64,000 nucleotides of DNA, taken from an uncultured Algibacter sp. (GTDB lineage: Bacteria > Bacteroidota > Bacteroidia > Flavobacteriales > Flavobacteriaceae). This document shows positions 30,293 through 42,375 of this stretch, in pieces. The DNA is taken from assembly GCA_947502405.1 (NCBI GenBank), contig CANMZT010000006.1, positions 124,001 to 188,000 on the forward strand, read 5' to 3'. Both the position numbers and the translations under genes were made by a program. How positions within the stretch are numbered: position 1 is the first letter of the stretch; the number at the start of each line of letters is the position of its first letter. The notes beneath the pieces are model-generated. The model made no database searches, was not told the DNA's origin, and saw only the letters and a list, made by a program, of their open reading frames with translations.

Positions 30293-30814
30293 TTACTTAA
30301 TTTTTTTTAAAATGGTTAGATATTTAAAAACTTCCTCTTTAAAAAGGTCAAATTGTTTTAAACTTGTTTTTATTATTAAATCATTTAAACGCTCATCAGA
30401 CTGCAAAATACCTATCTTAAATTTGGCTTTAGACTCGGCAGTTATCAATTTAAGCTCTAAAAATTCTTTTTCGTAATAGCTTATCAAAACATCAAATGGC
30501 GTATCTAAAAACGCTTTGAGTTCCATGTTTTTAATAGTACCATTCCATCCAAAATCTTTTGGATTATAGCATTCATCCCAAGAGTGTATATCATCTTTTT
30601 TACTTGAAGAAAACGCTATAATTTTCAATCTATTTGGCCTTACTTTAATATAATCAGCTAGTTCTCTAAAAACTTCAAAGTCATTAATTTCATCAATATT
30701 TAAGATAACTCCTAAAGTAACTACTTCTTCAGCATTCACATTAACTCTGCGTTCTGCCAACAATTTGTTTAGGTACTTTTTATTAGATTTCTCTTTAAAA
30801 CCCTTTAAAATCAT
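30293..30814 (-). CDS. DUF6913 family protein, unknown function
   Basis: 173 residues, no signal peptide. Sequence resembles the flavobacterial DUF6913 family ([46 protein letters not shown]). The [10 protein letters not shown] part suggests an alpha/beta domain. It lies two bases upstream of dapA, apparently first gene of a two-gene operon. Confidence 0.75.
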   Translation of the reverse strand: MILKGFKEKSNKKYLNKLLAERRVNVNAEEVVTLGVILNIDEINDFEVFRELADYIKVRPNRLKIIAFSSSKKDDIHSWDECYNPKDFGWNGTIKNMELKAFLDTPFDVLISYYEKEFLELKLITAESKAKFKIGILQSDERLNDLIIKTSLKQFDLFKEEVFKYLTILKKIK

Positions 30815-30825
30815 TTATCTTTATA

Positions 30826-30840
30826 CTTTGCGCAAAGGTA
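30826..30840. promoter_or_regulatory. Overlapping divergent promoters with a 12-bp palindrome
   Basis: The perfect palindrome CTTTGCGCAAAG (30826-30837) lies between DUF6913 (minus) and the nucleotidase gene (plus). Minus-strand TACCTTTG (30833-30840) is an exact -7 box for DUF6913-dapA; plus-strand TACTTTGC is a near match. Confidence 0.45.
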
Positions 30841-30871
30841 GCAAAAGTACATTCAAAAATCAGTTTAATCA

Positions 30872-31630
30872 ATGAGGTTTACACATTTCCTTTTTTTGTT
30901 ATATTTTTTAATTTTTCTGAATTGTAAAAATGAAAAACAACCACTTGTAAAAATTGAGGGACAACAAATTACAGTGACAGATTCTCTTACTCCTAAGGAA
31001 GAAATTGAAAACTTCATAAAACCATTTAGAGATAATATTCAAAAAGATTTAGACAGTGTTTTAGCATATTCAGCTGAAAATTACTCTAAAACTGATGGAG
31101 AACTAAATACTGCTTTGGGTAATTTTATGGCTGATGCTGTTTTCTCTGAAGCTAATCCGATTTTTAAACGTAGAACAGGAAAAGATATTGATTTAGTATT
31201 ATTAAATCATGGTGGAATAAGAGCTACTTTAAATAAAGGGGACGTATCAAAACGAACGGCTTTTCAGTTGATGCCTTTTGAGAATAAAATTGTTGTTATT
31301 GCACTAAAAAAACCTCAAATCGACGATTTAATTGATTATTTATTAAAGTCTAAAAGAGCACATCCTATTTCAAAACTTAAGCTGTCTGTGGATAAAGATT
31401 TTAATATAGTTGAAGCCAAAATAAAAGGCGAACAGATAAAACAGAGTAAAACTTATCATGTAGCAACAAGTGATTACTTGTATAATGGTGGGGACAATAT
31501 GTCGTTTTTTAAACCAAATGATAGCGTATATAGGTTAGACTATAAAATCCGAAATGCCTTAATTGACAAGTTTATTAAACTTGACACTTTAAAACCTGTT
31601 ATTGACGACCGATTTATTCAAATTAAATAA
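30872..31630 (+). CDS. 5'-nucleotidase C-terminal domain lipoprotein
   Basis: 252 residues. Signal peptide with lipobox FLNC. The body corresponds to the C-terminal substrate-binding domain of UshA/CD73-type nucleotidases: NFMADAV, LLNHGGIRA, and YLYNGGDNMSFF. The metal-binding catalytic domain is missing here and is encoded by the next gene, three bases downstream. The two probably work together on nucleotides in the periplasm or at the surface. Confidence 0.9.
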   Translation: MRFTHFLFLLYFLIFLNCKNEKQPLVKIEGQQITVTDSLTPKEEIENFIKPFRDNIQKDLDSVLAYSAENYSKTDGELNTALGNFMADAVFSEANPIFKRRTGKDIDLVLLNHGGIRATLNKGDVSKRTAFQLMPFENKIVVIALKKPQIDDLIDYLLKSKRAHPISKLKLSVDKDFNIVEAKIKGEQIKQSKTYHVATSDYLYNGGDNMSFFKPNDSVYRLDYKIRNALIDKFIKLDTLKPVIDDRFIQIK

Positions 31631-31633
31631 ACT

Positions 31634-32542
31634 ATGAAGCGTAGAGATTTTATACAACAAGCATCAGCCGGAACCGCTTTAGTAACTCTTGGGAGTTTAG
31701 GTTTGCAATCTTTTACAAGTATAGCAAACACAACTAAAATCACAATCCTACATACAAATGATGTACATAGCCATATTGATACATTTAAAGAAGGTAGAAA
31801 TGCTAATAAAGGTGGTGTTGCAAGACGCGCAAGTTTAATTGATTCTATAAGAAAAGAAAACCCAAATACTTTATTATTAGACGCTGGAGATATTTTTCAA
31901 GGAACGCCCTATTTTAATTACTATGGTGGTGAGTTGGAATTTAAACTGATGAGCAAGCTTAAGTATGACGCCGCAACAATTGGTAATCATGATTTTGATA
32001 ACGGCATTGATGGTTTATTTGCACAATTACCACATGCAAAATTTCAATTTATATCTGCAAATTATGATTTTTCGAATACTATCATGGATACTCATACTAA
32101 ACCTTATCAAATATTCAAAAAAAATGGTATCAAAATTGGTGTTTTTGGTTTAGGTATTGAATTAAATGGTTTGGTAGCGCCTAAAATGTTTAAAGAAACA
32201 AAGTATTTAAACCCTGTGGAGATTAGCCAAGATATGTCTAGAATATTAAAAATAGAAAAAAAATGTGATTTGGTAATCTGCTTGTCTCACTTAGGATATC
32301 ACTACAAAAATTCTGATAAAATTAGCGACTTATCTTTAGCAAAAGCAACAAAAGATATTGATTTAATTATTGGCGGACATACTCATACGTTTCTACCAAA
32401 ACCCACTATAGTTAAGAATTCTGAGAATAAAAATGTGCTTGTTAATCAAGTAGGGTGTTATGGTATTAATCTAGGTAAAATCGATTTTTACTTTGATTCA
32501 GATAAGAATAAATCTGCCAATGGCACTTCAATAATTGTTTAA
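31634..32542 (+). CDS. 5'-nucleotidase catalytic (metallophosphatase) domain, Tat-type signal
   Basis: 302 residues. The N-terminus KRRDFIQQASAGTALV is a twin-arginine signal. Metal-binding motifs of the calcineurin-like domain are all visible: HTNDVHSH, DAGDIFQG, GNHDFDN, and GGHTHTF. It ends where the hinge would lead into the substrate domain, which lies in the preceding gene. The pair is thus a UshA-type enzyme in two chains, with gene order reversed relative to the fused protein. Confidence 0.92.
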   Translation: MKRRDFIQQASAGTALVTLGSLGLQSFTSIANTTKITILHTNDVHSHIDTFKEGRNANKGGVARRASLIDSIRKENPNTLLLDAGDIFQGTPYFNYYGGELEFKLMSKLKYDAATIGNHDFDNGIDGLFAQLPHAKFQFISANYDFSNTIMDTHTKPYQIFKKNGIKIGVFGLGIELNGLVAPKMFKETKYLNPVEISQDMSRILKIEKKCDLVICLSHLGYHYKNSDKISDLSLAKATKDIDLIIGGHTHTFLPKPTIVKNSENKNVLVNQVGCYGINLGKIDFYFDSDKNKSANGTSIIV

Positions 32543-32609
32543 AATCATTTGGCAACGTGTTAAGTTTACTGACTAACTGCGTCTAAGTTTTAATAAAAAC
32601 ATTCCAATC

Positions 32610-32987
32610 ATGAGAAAATATATTTCCTTAGCGTTAAGAATAATCGTAGCCATAATTTTAATTCAAACTTTACGTTTTAAATTTTCTGCACATCCAGATA
32701 GTGTATATATTTTCGAAACAGTAGGTTTAGAACCTATCGGAAGAATAGGTATAGGTATTCTAGAACTTATAGCTGGTGTATTACTACTTATTCCAAAAAC
32801 AGTTTGGATTGGCGCAGGCTTAACTTTAGGCATAATTGGAGGCGCTATTATGATGCATTTAACACAATTAGGAATAGACGTTAAAGGTGATGGTGGCTTA
32901 CTTTTTGGAACTGCAGTATTAACCTTTGTTCTTTCTGCTATAATCCTGTACTTGCACAAAAAAGAGATTCCTTTTCTAAAAAAATAA
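32610..32987 (+). CDS. DoxX-family membrane protein
   Basis: 125 residues with four hydrophobic helices. The ARIG/GRIGIGILELIAGVLLLIP segment near 48-64 and GAIMMHLTQLGI near 82 fit the DoxX/DoxD family. Function not known. It is the last plus-strand gene of this cluster and converges on the 246-residue membrane protein gene. Confidence 0.8.
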   Translation: MRKYISLALRIIVAIILIQTLRFKFSAHPDSVYIFETVGLEPIGRIGIGILELIAGVLLLIPKTVWIGAGLTLGIIGGAIMMHLTQLGIDVKGDGGLLFGTAVLTFVLSAIILYLHKKEIPFLKK

Positions 32988-32995
32988 GCATAGTA

Positions 32996-33736
32996 TTATT
33001 GCTCTGTTATCAAATACCGTTCTTCATTGTTTGCAACATTCAATAGTTTAGATTGCTGATAAAAGAAATAAAAACCTCCCAGAGCGAGTGTTGTACTCAA
33101 AAAGTTTAAAATACATCTTTGAGCTACATATATATAAGCAATATCCATAACTTCGGAAAAAACAATACATAAAGCACCAAGAAACAGGTAGAAAGATTTT
33201 TTATTGTCTCTATAAAAGTAGTTTAGCAGTGCAATTGATAATAATATAAGTACAACAATATTGTAGATTAGCTCTAAATAATAGTCACTTTCTAGAATCA
33301 AGTTTGGGTTAATTATGGCATGCAACACGTACAACAAATAAAGATTTAAAGCACTTAATACAACTAAGTGAATTTTAAAAAATTTAATAACATGCTTGAA
33401 ATTTAATGAGCTTCCAATTTTTATAATTAGCATCATGTAAGCAAGTATATATAAACCATTACAAACATAATACTCAAAATCCAAAAGCTTTTGAGAATCA
33501 TCATAAGGTAAATATGTAATTACTAAACTCAGTAAATCAGATAAGGAATAGAAAATTAAGAATAACAAAAAGAGCCTGCTTTTTTTCTTAATGAACAGCA
33601 AATAAAGTAGAGCAATAAGAGGCACTATTGCAGAATGAAAATAGTACGATACTATTTCGTAACCGCTAAATTCAAAAACAGCGAACAAAACATAGCATAG
33701 CAATACTAAACCTACCAAGACTTTCGACTTGTACAT
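32996..33736 (-). CDS. Integral membrane protein, unknown
   Basis: 246 residues, seven or eight hydrophobic segments throughout, ending in a short charged tail (NNEERYLITEQ). The layout and the FLIFYSLSDLLSL segment distantly recall the YhhN/TMEM86 (lysoplasmalogenase-like) fold, but I see no decisive motif. It is transcribed toward DoxX and away from ligA's end. Confidence 0.65.
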   Translation of the reverse strand: MYKSKVLVGLVLLCYVLFAVFEFSGYEIVSYYFHSAIVPLIALLYLLFIKKKSRLFLLFLIFYSLSDLLSLVITYLPYDDSQKLLDFEYYVCNGLYILAYMMLIIKIGSSLNFKHVIKFFKIHLVVLSALNLYLLYVLHAIINPNLILESDYYLELIYNIVVLILLSIALLNYFYRDNKKSFYLFLGALCIVFSEVMDIAYIYVAQRCILNFLSTTLALGGFYFFYQQSKLLNVANNEERYLITEQ

Positions 33737-33825
33737 GAGAGCATTTAATTGTTAATAAAAACAAATATATGTAAAAATCACAATTAAACGTTAAAAAATT
33801 ACATTTTATCGATAAAAAAATGGTT

Positions 33826-36667
<2,842 letters not shown>

Positions 36668-36671
<4 letters not shown>

Positions 36672-37171
36672 AAATCTTTAATCATCCATACGCCACAGGA
36701 ATAGTGCCCTGTATTCCCTAATGCATTGGGTAAGTGACTAAAACCATAGCTTTCATAAATATGAATGGCCGCTTTAAGTTGTGAAGCTGATTCTAAATAA
36801 CATTTTTTATAACCCAAATCTTTCGCTGCTAGCAGGCATTTTTCAAATAGAGTTTTACCATACCCTTGCCCTCTTACTTTTGGTAAAAAATACATTTTCT
36901 GAATTTCACACACATCATCCTCAAAATCCCTTAAAGGTTTTACACCTCCACCACCTAAAATCTCACCGTTTCGTTCTACTACATAATAAACATCGTTAAC
37001 ATTTTGATAAGACTCGTACATTCTAGGAGTCTCAGCATCAGAATACGCTGTTCCTTCTAAAGGTATTTCAAATTCATGGAAACAAGCACGAATAACCTGC
37101 TCTAATTCCTTGTTGTCCTGAGGCTGAATTTCTCGAATAACTATAGTATCTTTACTCACTTTAATTTGCAC
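36668..37171 (-). CDS. GNAT-family acetyltransferase
   Basis: 167 residues, one GNAT domain. Acetyl-CoA loop in PKVRGQGYGKTLFEKCL (about 100-115), beta-bulge in ILGGGGVKPL, C-terminal AIHIYESYGF. Substrate unknown. First gene of the operon GNAT-prmC-ligA. Confidence 0.9.
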
Positions 37172-37212
37172 TTTTCAAGTAGTGAAGATACATTAAATCG
37201 AAAAAAAATATC

Positions 37213-37668
37213 ATGCGCAAACTTATAATCTTATCAACAATTTGTTTAGCTTTTTTAAGCTGTTCTGTTAATGAAAAACTTCAATTTGTAAGTATTGAAA
37301 ATATTAAAGTTCTAGAGTCTACCTCAAAACATGTTACCTTTACTGCAGATGCTTTTTTTATAAACCCAAATGATATTGGAGGCGAGCTTCAAACCGACGA
37401 AATAAAAGTTTTTATTAATGATAATGAAATGGCTTCAGTATCAACCGAAAGTTTTAAAGTTCCTGCTAAAAAAGAGTTCTCAATTCCTTTAAAAACTAAT
37501 GTTCCAACAGATAGTTTGTTTAGCAACAAAAGTATTAGTGGATTAATAGGAAGTTTATTTAGCAAGAAAGTAAAAGTTCAGTATAAAGGAGATATCAAAT
37601 ATAAAGTTTTGGGTTTCTCATACACCTACAGTATTGACAAAACCGAAGATGTGAAAATTAAACTTTAA
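37213..37668 (+). CDS. LEA14-like lipoprotein
   Basis: 151 residues, lipobox AFLSC. The body (VTFTADAFFINPNDIGGEL ... VPTDSLFS) has the late-embryogenesis-abundant type-2 beta-sandwich pattern with its NP motif. Function in bacteria is not clear. It is the first gene of a compact plus-strand operon (LEA-like, ribD, HAD, yigZ) with two- to four-base gaps or overlaps. Confidence 0.8.
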   Translation: MRKLIILSTICLAFLSCSVNEKLQFVSIENIKVLESTSKHVTFTADAFFINPNDIGGELQTDEIKVFINDNEMASVSTESFKVPAKKEFSIPLKTNVPTDSLFSNKSISGLIGSLFSKKVKVQYKGDIKYKVLGFSYTYSIDKTEDVKIKL

Positions 37669-37670
37669 TA

Positions 37671-38675
37671 TTGCAAACTCACGAAGTTTACATATCAAGG
37701 TGTATAGAAATTGCTAAGAACGGCTTAGGATATACCCGTCCAAACCCTATGGTTGGCTCTGTAATCGTTCATAATAACAAGATTATTGGAGAAGGTTTCA
37801 CGAGTCCTTACGGAGGATCTCATGCTGAAGTTAACGCCATTAATTCAGTTGAAAATAAATCCTTACTCAAGGAATCAACATTATACGTTACTCTAGAACC
37901 TTGCTCGCACTTCGGAAAAACTCCACCTTGTAGTGATTTTATCATTAAACATAAAATCCCAAATGTTGTTATTGGTTGCATTGATGACAATATAGAAGTA
38001 GCTGGCCAAGGTATCAAAAAGCTGAAGAATGCAGGTCATAACGTTATAGTTGGTGTTTTAGAATATAAATGTAAAACCCATCACAAGCGTTTTTTTACCT
38101 TTCATAATAAAAAAAGACCATACATCATTTTAAAATGGGCTGAAACTAATGATGGTTTAATAGCTCCTGAAACTAAACAAGAACAAAAACCAGTATGGAT
38201 TACCAATAACTATTCAAAACAATTAGTACATAAATGGCGGGCAGAAGAACAGGCTATATTAGTAGGCACAAATACGGTTTTAGAAGACAACCCAAGTTTA
38301 ACTACTAGAAATTGGACCGGAAAAAACCCTGTAAGAGTTGTTATTGATAAAAACGAAAAACTACCAAAAACCTTAAGTGTTTTTAATAATGAAGCCGAAA
38401 CTATTTTAGTTTCAGATAAGACAATTGATTTCTCAAAAAATGTTGCGCAACAAATTTGTGATTTACTTTTTAAAAACAATATAAACTCTATTATTATTGA
38501 AGGTGGCGCAAAAACACTTCAAACTTTTATTGACACAAACCTTTGGGATGAAGCACGTGTTTTTATTGGGCAACCTAAATTCACAAATGGCACAAAAGCT
38601 CCTAAATTAGAAGGTAGTTTAATTTCAGAAGAAAAAATAGATACTAATAATCTTAAAATTTACATGAATGATTAA
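37671..38675 (+). CDS. ribD: Riboflavin biosynthesis deaminase/reductase
   Basis: Carries out the second and third steps of riboflavin synthesis. 334 residues. Zinc deaminase domain: HAEVNAI near 49 and PCSHFGKTPPC near 74. Reductase domain from about 147 (PYIILKWAETNDGLIAP) with GGAKTLQTFID. The start appears to be TTG: no in-frame ATG lies upstream, and the first internal Met (PMVGSV, residue 27) would remove conserved residues. It overlaps the HAD gene by eight bases. Confidence 0.94.
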   Translation: MQTHEVYISRCIEIAKNGLGYTRPNPMVGSVIVHNNKIIGEGFTSPYGGSHAEVNAINSVENKSLLKESTLYVTLEPCSHFGKTPPCSDFIIKHKIPNVVIGCIDDNIEVAGQGIKKLKNAGHNVIVGVLEYKCKTHHKRFFTFHNKKRPYIILKWAETNDGLIAPETKQEQKPVWITNNYSKQLVHKWRAEEQAILVGTNTVLEDNPSLTTRNWTGKNPVRVVIDKNEKLPKTLSVFNNEAETILVSDKTIDFSKNVAQQICDLLFKNNINSIIIEGGAKTLQTFIDTNLWDEARVFIGQPKFTNGTKAPKLEGSLISEEKIDTNNLKIYMND

Positions 38676-39279
38676 AACCATTATTTTCGATTTTGGTAAT
38701 GTTTTTATTAATCTCAACATTGAAGATGCATATAAAAAGGCATTTAAAACCTTTAAGATTAATAACTTTTCAAATGAGTTACTAGAATTTTTTGATCAAT
38801 TTGAAAAAGGACTTATTGAAACAAGTGCATTTATTAAATCAATCACAAATAAATATCCAGATGTTTCGGAAAATGAGTTTATAGACTTGTGGAATTTCAT
38901 GTTAAAAGATTTTCCAAAATATCGCTTAGACTTTTTATTAAACCTAAAACAGTCCTCAAACTATAAATTGATTTTACTGAGCAACACAAACGATTTGCAT
39001 ATCAATTATATTAAGAAAAATGTTCCTTTCTATGAAACTTTTAAAAACTGTTTCGATGAATTTTACCTTTCTCATGAAATTCATTTAGTAAAACCAAATA
39101 ATAATATTTTTGAGTTTGTATTGAATAACAATAATCTTAAACCTGAAGAATGTCTTTTCATTGATGATAATGCAGATAATATAGATACAGCAAATAAAAT
39201 GAACATCAATACTTGGCACATTGACCCCAAAACTGAGGATGTTATCAATCTTTTTGAAACCAAAAAGCATTTGTTCTAA
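38668..39279 (+). CDS. HAD-superfamily hydrolase (YihX-like)
   Basis: 203 residues. Motif I is IIFDFGNV, in which the second Asp of the usual DxD is Gly, as in the YihX/haloacid-dehalogenase branch. Motif II is LLSNTND, motif III the Lys of LVKPN, and motif IV CLFIDDNADNI. Probably a small-molecule phosphatase or dehalogenase-like enzyme; substrate unknown. It overlaps ribD by eight bases, so a link to flavin synthesis (dephosphorylating the pyrimidine intermediate) is possible but is inference. Confidence 0.88.
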   Translation: MIKTIIFDFGNVFINLNIEDAYKKAFKTFKINNFSNELLEFFDQFEKGLIETSAFIKSITNKYPDVSENEFIDLWNFMLKDFPKYRLDFLLNLKQSSNYKLILLSNTNDLHINYIKKNVPFYETFKNCFDEFYLSHEIHLVKPNNNIFEFVLNNNNLKPEECLFIDDNADNIDTANKMNINTWHIDPKTEDVINLFETKKHLF

Positions 39280-39283
39280 TTAG

Positions 39284-39892
39284 TTGTTAGAAAAAGACAC
39301 ATATAAGACCATAGAAACAGCTCCAGAACCTGTTTTGTTTAAAGACAAGAATAGTAAGTTTTTTGGATATGCCTTTCCTGTAATTAACGAAGCTGAAATA
39401 AAAACTAAGTTAGAAGAAGTAAAAAAAGTACATCACTCTGCCAGACATTGGTGTTATGCATATCAAATAGGAACGGAATCTATTTTGTATCGAGCAAATG
39501 ATGATGGAGAGCCAAGTAATTCTGCTGGTATGCCTATTTATGGTCAAATTCAATCCTTTGGGCTTACTAATGTTTTAATAATTGTAGTTAGGTATTTTGG
39601 TGGTGTAAAATTAGGAGTTGGTGGGTTGATTAATGCTTACAGATCCGCAGCTCAATTAGCACTTGAAGCTTCTTCAATTATTGAAAAAACCATAAACATT
39701 GAATATCTTATAACTTTTGGTTATAAGAATATGAATACGGTTATGCGCGTAATTAAAGAGAAATCACTTAACATTATCAATCAGAAATTAGAGCTTGATT
39801 GCCAGATAACTATTTCGGTAAGAAAAAATAACGCTGATTCTATTTTTGAAATTTTTAATAGGCTTTATGAAATAAATATAAAAAAGCTGTAA
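39284..39892 (+). CDS. YigZ/IMPACT-family protein
   Basis: 202 residues. N-terminal UPF0029 domain with RHWCYAYQIG, DDGEPSNSAGMPI and VVRYFGGVKLGVGGL, then the smaller C-terminal domain. Relatives are linked to translation control; the bacterial role is unknown. The start codon appears to be TTG: an in-frame TAG directly precedes it and the next Met lies far inside. It ends one base before the convergent thioesterase gene. Confidence 0.92.
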   Translation: MLEKDTYKTIETAPEPVLFKDKNSKFFGYAFPVINEAEIKTKLEEVKKVHHSARHWCYAYQIGTESILYRANDDGEPSNSAGMPIYGQIQSFGLTNVLIIVVRYFGGVKLGVGGLINAYRSAAQLALEASSIIEKTINIEYLITFGYKNMNTVMRVIKEKSLNIINQKLELDCQITISVRKNNADSIFEIFNRLYEINIKKL

Positions 39893-40291
39893 TTAGTCCT
39901 GAATTAAGTCTAAAAGATATTGAGGTGCACGGGTTGGTCTGTTCGTTTTCATATCTATAAAAACTAAAACCGTTTCTGCAGTTGTCAAAACCTCACCTTT
40001 TTCATTAGTAATTTCATACTCAAATTCAATCTTAGCCGTAGGTGTATTTTTTAGTTGAGTTTTTACATTAATTACATCGTCATAACCTGCTGATTTTTTA
40101 TAGTTTATATTCAAAGAAACAACAGGTAACATAATACCATTTTCTTCCATGGACTTGTATGAAACTCCCAGTTTTCTCAACCACTCAATTCGCCCCATTT
40201 CAAGATATAATGCATAATTACCGTGATATACGACCCCCATTTGGTCAGTTTCACCGTATCTCACTCTTATTTGTATTTCATCGATTTTCAT
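39893..40291 (-). CDS. Acyl-CoA thioesterase, YbgC/FadM type hotdog protein
   Basis: 132 residues, single hotdog fold. The active-site motif RYGETDQMGVVYHGNY contains the catalytic Asp17 of the 4-hydroxybenzoyl-CoA thioesterase group. Acts in the cytoplasm on acyl-CoA or acyl-ACP; substrate not predictable. It diverges from dnaA, an arrangement I know from other flavobacteria. Confidence 0.9.
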   Translation of the reverse strand: MKIDEIQIRVRYGETDQMGVVYHGNYALYLEMGRIEWLRKLGVSYKSMEENGIMLPVVSLNINYKKSAGYDDVINVKTQLKNTPTAKIEFEYEITNEKGEVLTTAETVLVFIDMKTNRPTRAPQYLLDLIQD

Positions 40292-40482
40292 GAGTTTTAT
40301 TGGATATTTTTTTGTAGTTTCGGCAAGAGTCTAAACATGGGGAAAAATTTCTTAAAATTCAATAGAAAATCATTTTTTTTTTAAGAATTTTGTTCACATA
40401 TTTGCTGCTCAATTAAGGGGGAAGACATTTATATGTCTCTTATACATATAACTAACAAAAAACCAAATAATAAGATTAACAA

Positions 40483-41910
40483 ATGGGGTTAACTGCGCAA
40501 TCGGTCTGGAATAATTGTCTCGAATTCATAAAGGATAACATCCAACCGCAAGCATATAAAACTTGGTTTGAACCAATTATAGCAGTTAAACTTACTGATA
40601 CCGCATTAAGTGTTCAGGTTCCTAGTAAATTCTTTTATGAATGGCTTGAAGAACACTATGTAAAAATCTTAAAAGTTGCTCTTACAAAAGAATTAGGTGA
40701 AACTGCCAAACTTGTTTACATAATTAAAATGGAAAACACGTATGGTAATAAACAACCTTTCACTGAAAAAATACCGAGTTCTAATAGAGGTGCATTAAAA
40801 TCTCAAGATGTTGATGTTCCTTTAAACAATAAAAGCCCAGAATTACGTAATCCTTTTGTAATACCTGGAATTAGAAATGTAAAGATTGAGTCGCAATTAA
40901 ATCCTAACTATAGTTTTGAGAATTTCTTAGAAGGCGATTCTAATAGATTAGCAAGAAGTGCAGGATTAGCAGTTGCAAATAAACCCGGAGGTACATCATT
41001 TAACCCGTTATTAATATTTGGTGGTGTTGGATTAGGAAAAACACATTTAGCCCATGCTATAGGAGTTGATATTAAAGATAAGTATCCTGAGAAAACAGTG
41101 TTATATATTTCTGCTGAGAAATTTACACAACAATATATTGATGCTGTAAAAAAGAATAACAGAAATGATTTTATTCATTTTTATCAAATTATTGATGTTC
41201 TAATTATTGATGATGTTCAATTTCTTTCAGGAAAAAGTGGTACTCAAGATGTATTCTTCCATATTTTCAATCACTTACACCAAAACGGCAAGCAAGTTAT
41301 TTTAACGAGTGACAAGGCTCCTGTTGACATGCAAGATATTGAACAACGTTTATTATCGAGATTTAAGTGGGGGTTATCTGCTGAATTACAGAATCCTGAT
41401 TTTGAAACTCGCGTATCTATACTAAAAAACAAACTGTATCGTGATGGTGTTGAAATGCCTGATGATATAATTGAATATGTTGCTAAAAATATAAAAACAA
41501 ACGTTCGAGAGTTAGAAGGTGCTATAATATCTCTAATTGCACAATCATCCTTCAATAAAAAAGAAATCACCATTGATTTAGCTAGAGTTATTGTTGAGAA
41601 ATTTGTTAAGAATACAAAACGTGAAGTTTCTATAGACTATATCCAAAAAGTAGTTTCAGATTACTTCCAAATGGATATTGACACTTTGCAATCCAAAACT
41701 AGAAAGCGCCATATTGTTCAGGCCCGTCAATTAGCTATGTTTTTCGCTAAAAAATTCACCAAAGCATCTCTTGCTAGTATTGGCTCTCAGATTGGAAAGC
41801 GTGATCACGCCACTGTTCTGCATGCTTGTAAAACGGTTGATAATCTATCTTCAACAGATAAGCAATTTAGAAAATACGTTGAGGATATTACCAAAAAACT
41901 TTCTGTTTAA
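40483..41910 (+). CDS. dnaA: Chromosomal replication initiator DnaA
   Basis: 475 residues. Domain I about 1-85, linker with low complexity about 88-135, AAA+ domain with Walker A FGGVGLGKTHLAHAIG near 180 and Walker B VLIIDDVQFLSGK near 243, arginine finger region QRLLSRFKWG, and C-terminal DNA-binding helix-turn-helix with GKRDHATVLHACKTV. All present. The 191-base upstream gap holds near matches to DnaA boxes only (TTGTTCACA near 40391 and TTATACATA near 40440, each with one mismatch), perhaps for autoregulation. Confidence 0.98.
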   Translation: MGLTAQSVWNNCLEFIKDNIQPQAYKTWFEPIIAVKLTDTALSVQVPSKFFYEWLEEHYVKILKVALTKELGETAKLVYIIKMENTYGNKQPFTEKIPSSNRGALKSQDVDVPLNNKSPELRNPFVIPGIRNVKIESQLNPNYSFENFLEGDSNRLARSAGLAVANKPGGTSFNPLLIFGGVGLGKTHLAHAIGVDIKDKYPEKTVLYISAEKFTQQYIDAVKKNNRNDFIHFYQIIDVLIIDDVQFLSGKSGTQDVFFHIFNHLHQNGKQVILTSDKAPVDMQDIEQRLLSRFKWGLSAELQNPDFETRVSILKNKLYRDGVEMPDDIIEYVAKNIKTNVRELEGAIISLIAQSSFNKKEITIDLARVIVEKFVKNTKREVSIDYIQKVVSDYFQMDIDTLQSKTRKRHIVQARQLAMFFAKKFTKASLASIGSQIGKRDHATVLHACKTVDNLSSTDKQFRKYVEDITKKLSV

Positions 41911-41921
41911 ATAATTTCATA

Positions 41922-42371
41922 ATGACAAAGATTTTGATGGTTTGCTTAGGAAACATTTGTCGTTCTCCTCTAGCTGAAGGTATCTTAAAATCAAAACTTT
42001 CAAATGAATTTGTTGTGGATTCTGCTGGAACTGCAAGTTATCATATTGGAAGTCCACCAGACATACGATCTGTTGCTGTTGCCAAAAAATACGGATTAGA
42101 TATATCTCATTTAAAAGGTCGCCAATTTGAAGTTTCAGATTTTGATACTTTTGACTTAATTTATGTGATGAATGAATCTAATTTTCAAAACGTTGTCAAG
42201 CTAGCTAGAAACCCTGAAGACATTGGGAAAGTGAAAATGATTTTGAACGAAGTTCACCCGAATAAAAACTACGAAGTTCCAGACCCATATTATGGAGGAG
42301 ACAACGGTTTTGAAAATGTATACCAAATGCTGGATGAGGCATGTAACAATATCGCAGAACAACTACAATAA
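41922..42371 (+). CDS. Low-molecular-weight protein-tyrosine phosphatase
   Basis: 149 residues. P-loop CLGNICRSP begins at Cys8 (Cys-x5-Arg) and the general acid is Asp in VPDPYYGG near 126. Complete active site. In bacteria such enzymes often act on tyrosine kinases of polysaccharide export, but here it follows dnaA by 11 bases and precedes an RsmI-like gene by four, and no kinase is near. Confidence 0.92.
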   Translation: MTKILMVCLGNICRSPLAEGILKSKLSNEFVVDSAGTASYHIGSPPDIRSVAVAKKYGLDISHLKGRQFEVSDFDTFDLIYVMNESNFQNVVKLARNPEDIGKVKMILNEVHPNKNYEVPDPYYGGDNGFENVYQMLDEACNNIAEQLQ

Positions 42372-42375
42372 CTAA

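Noticed and set aside
40292-40482. Replication origin next to dnaA
   Set aside because: Only two one-mismatch DnaA-box-like sequences and no AT-rich unwinding element with clustered boxes; the gap is 191 bases long.
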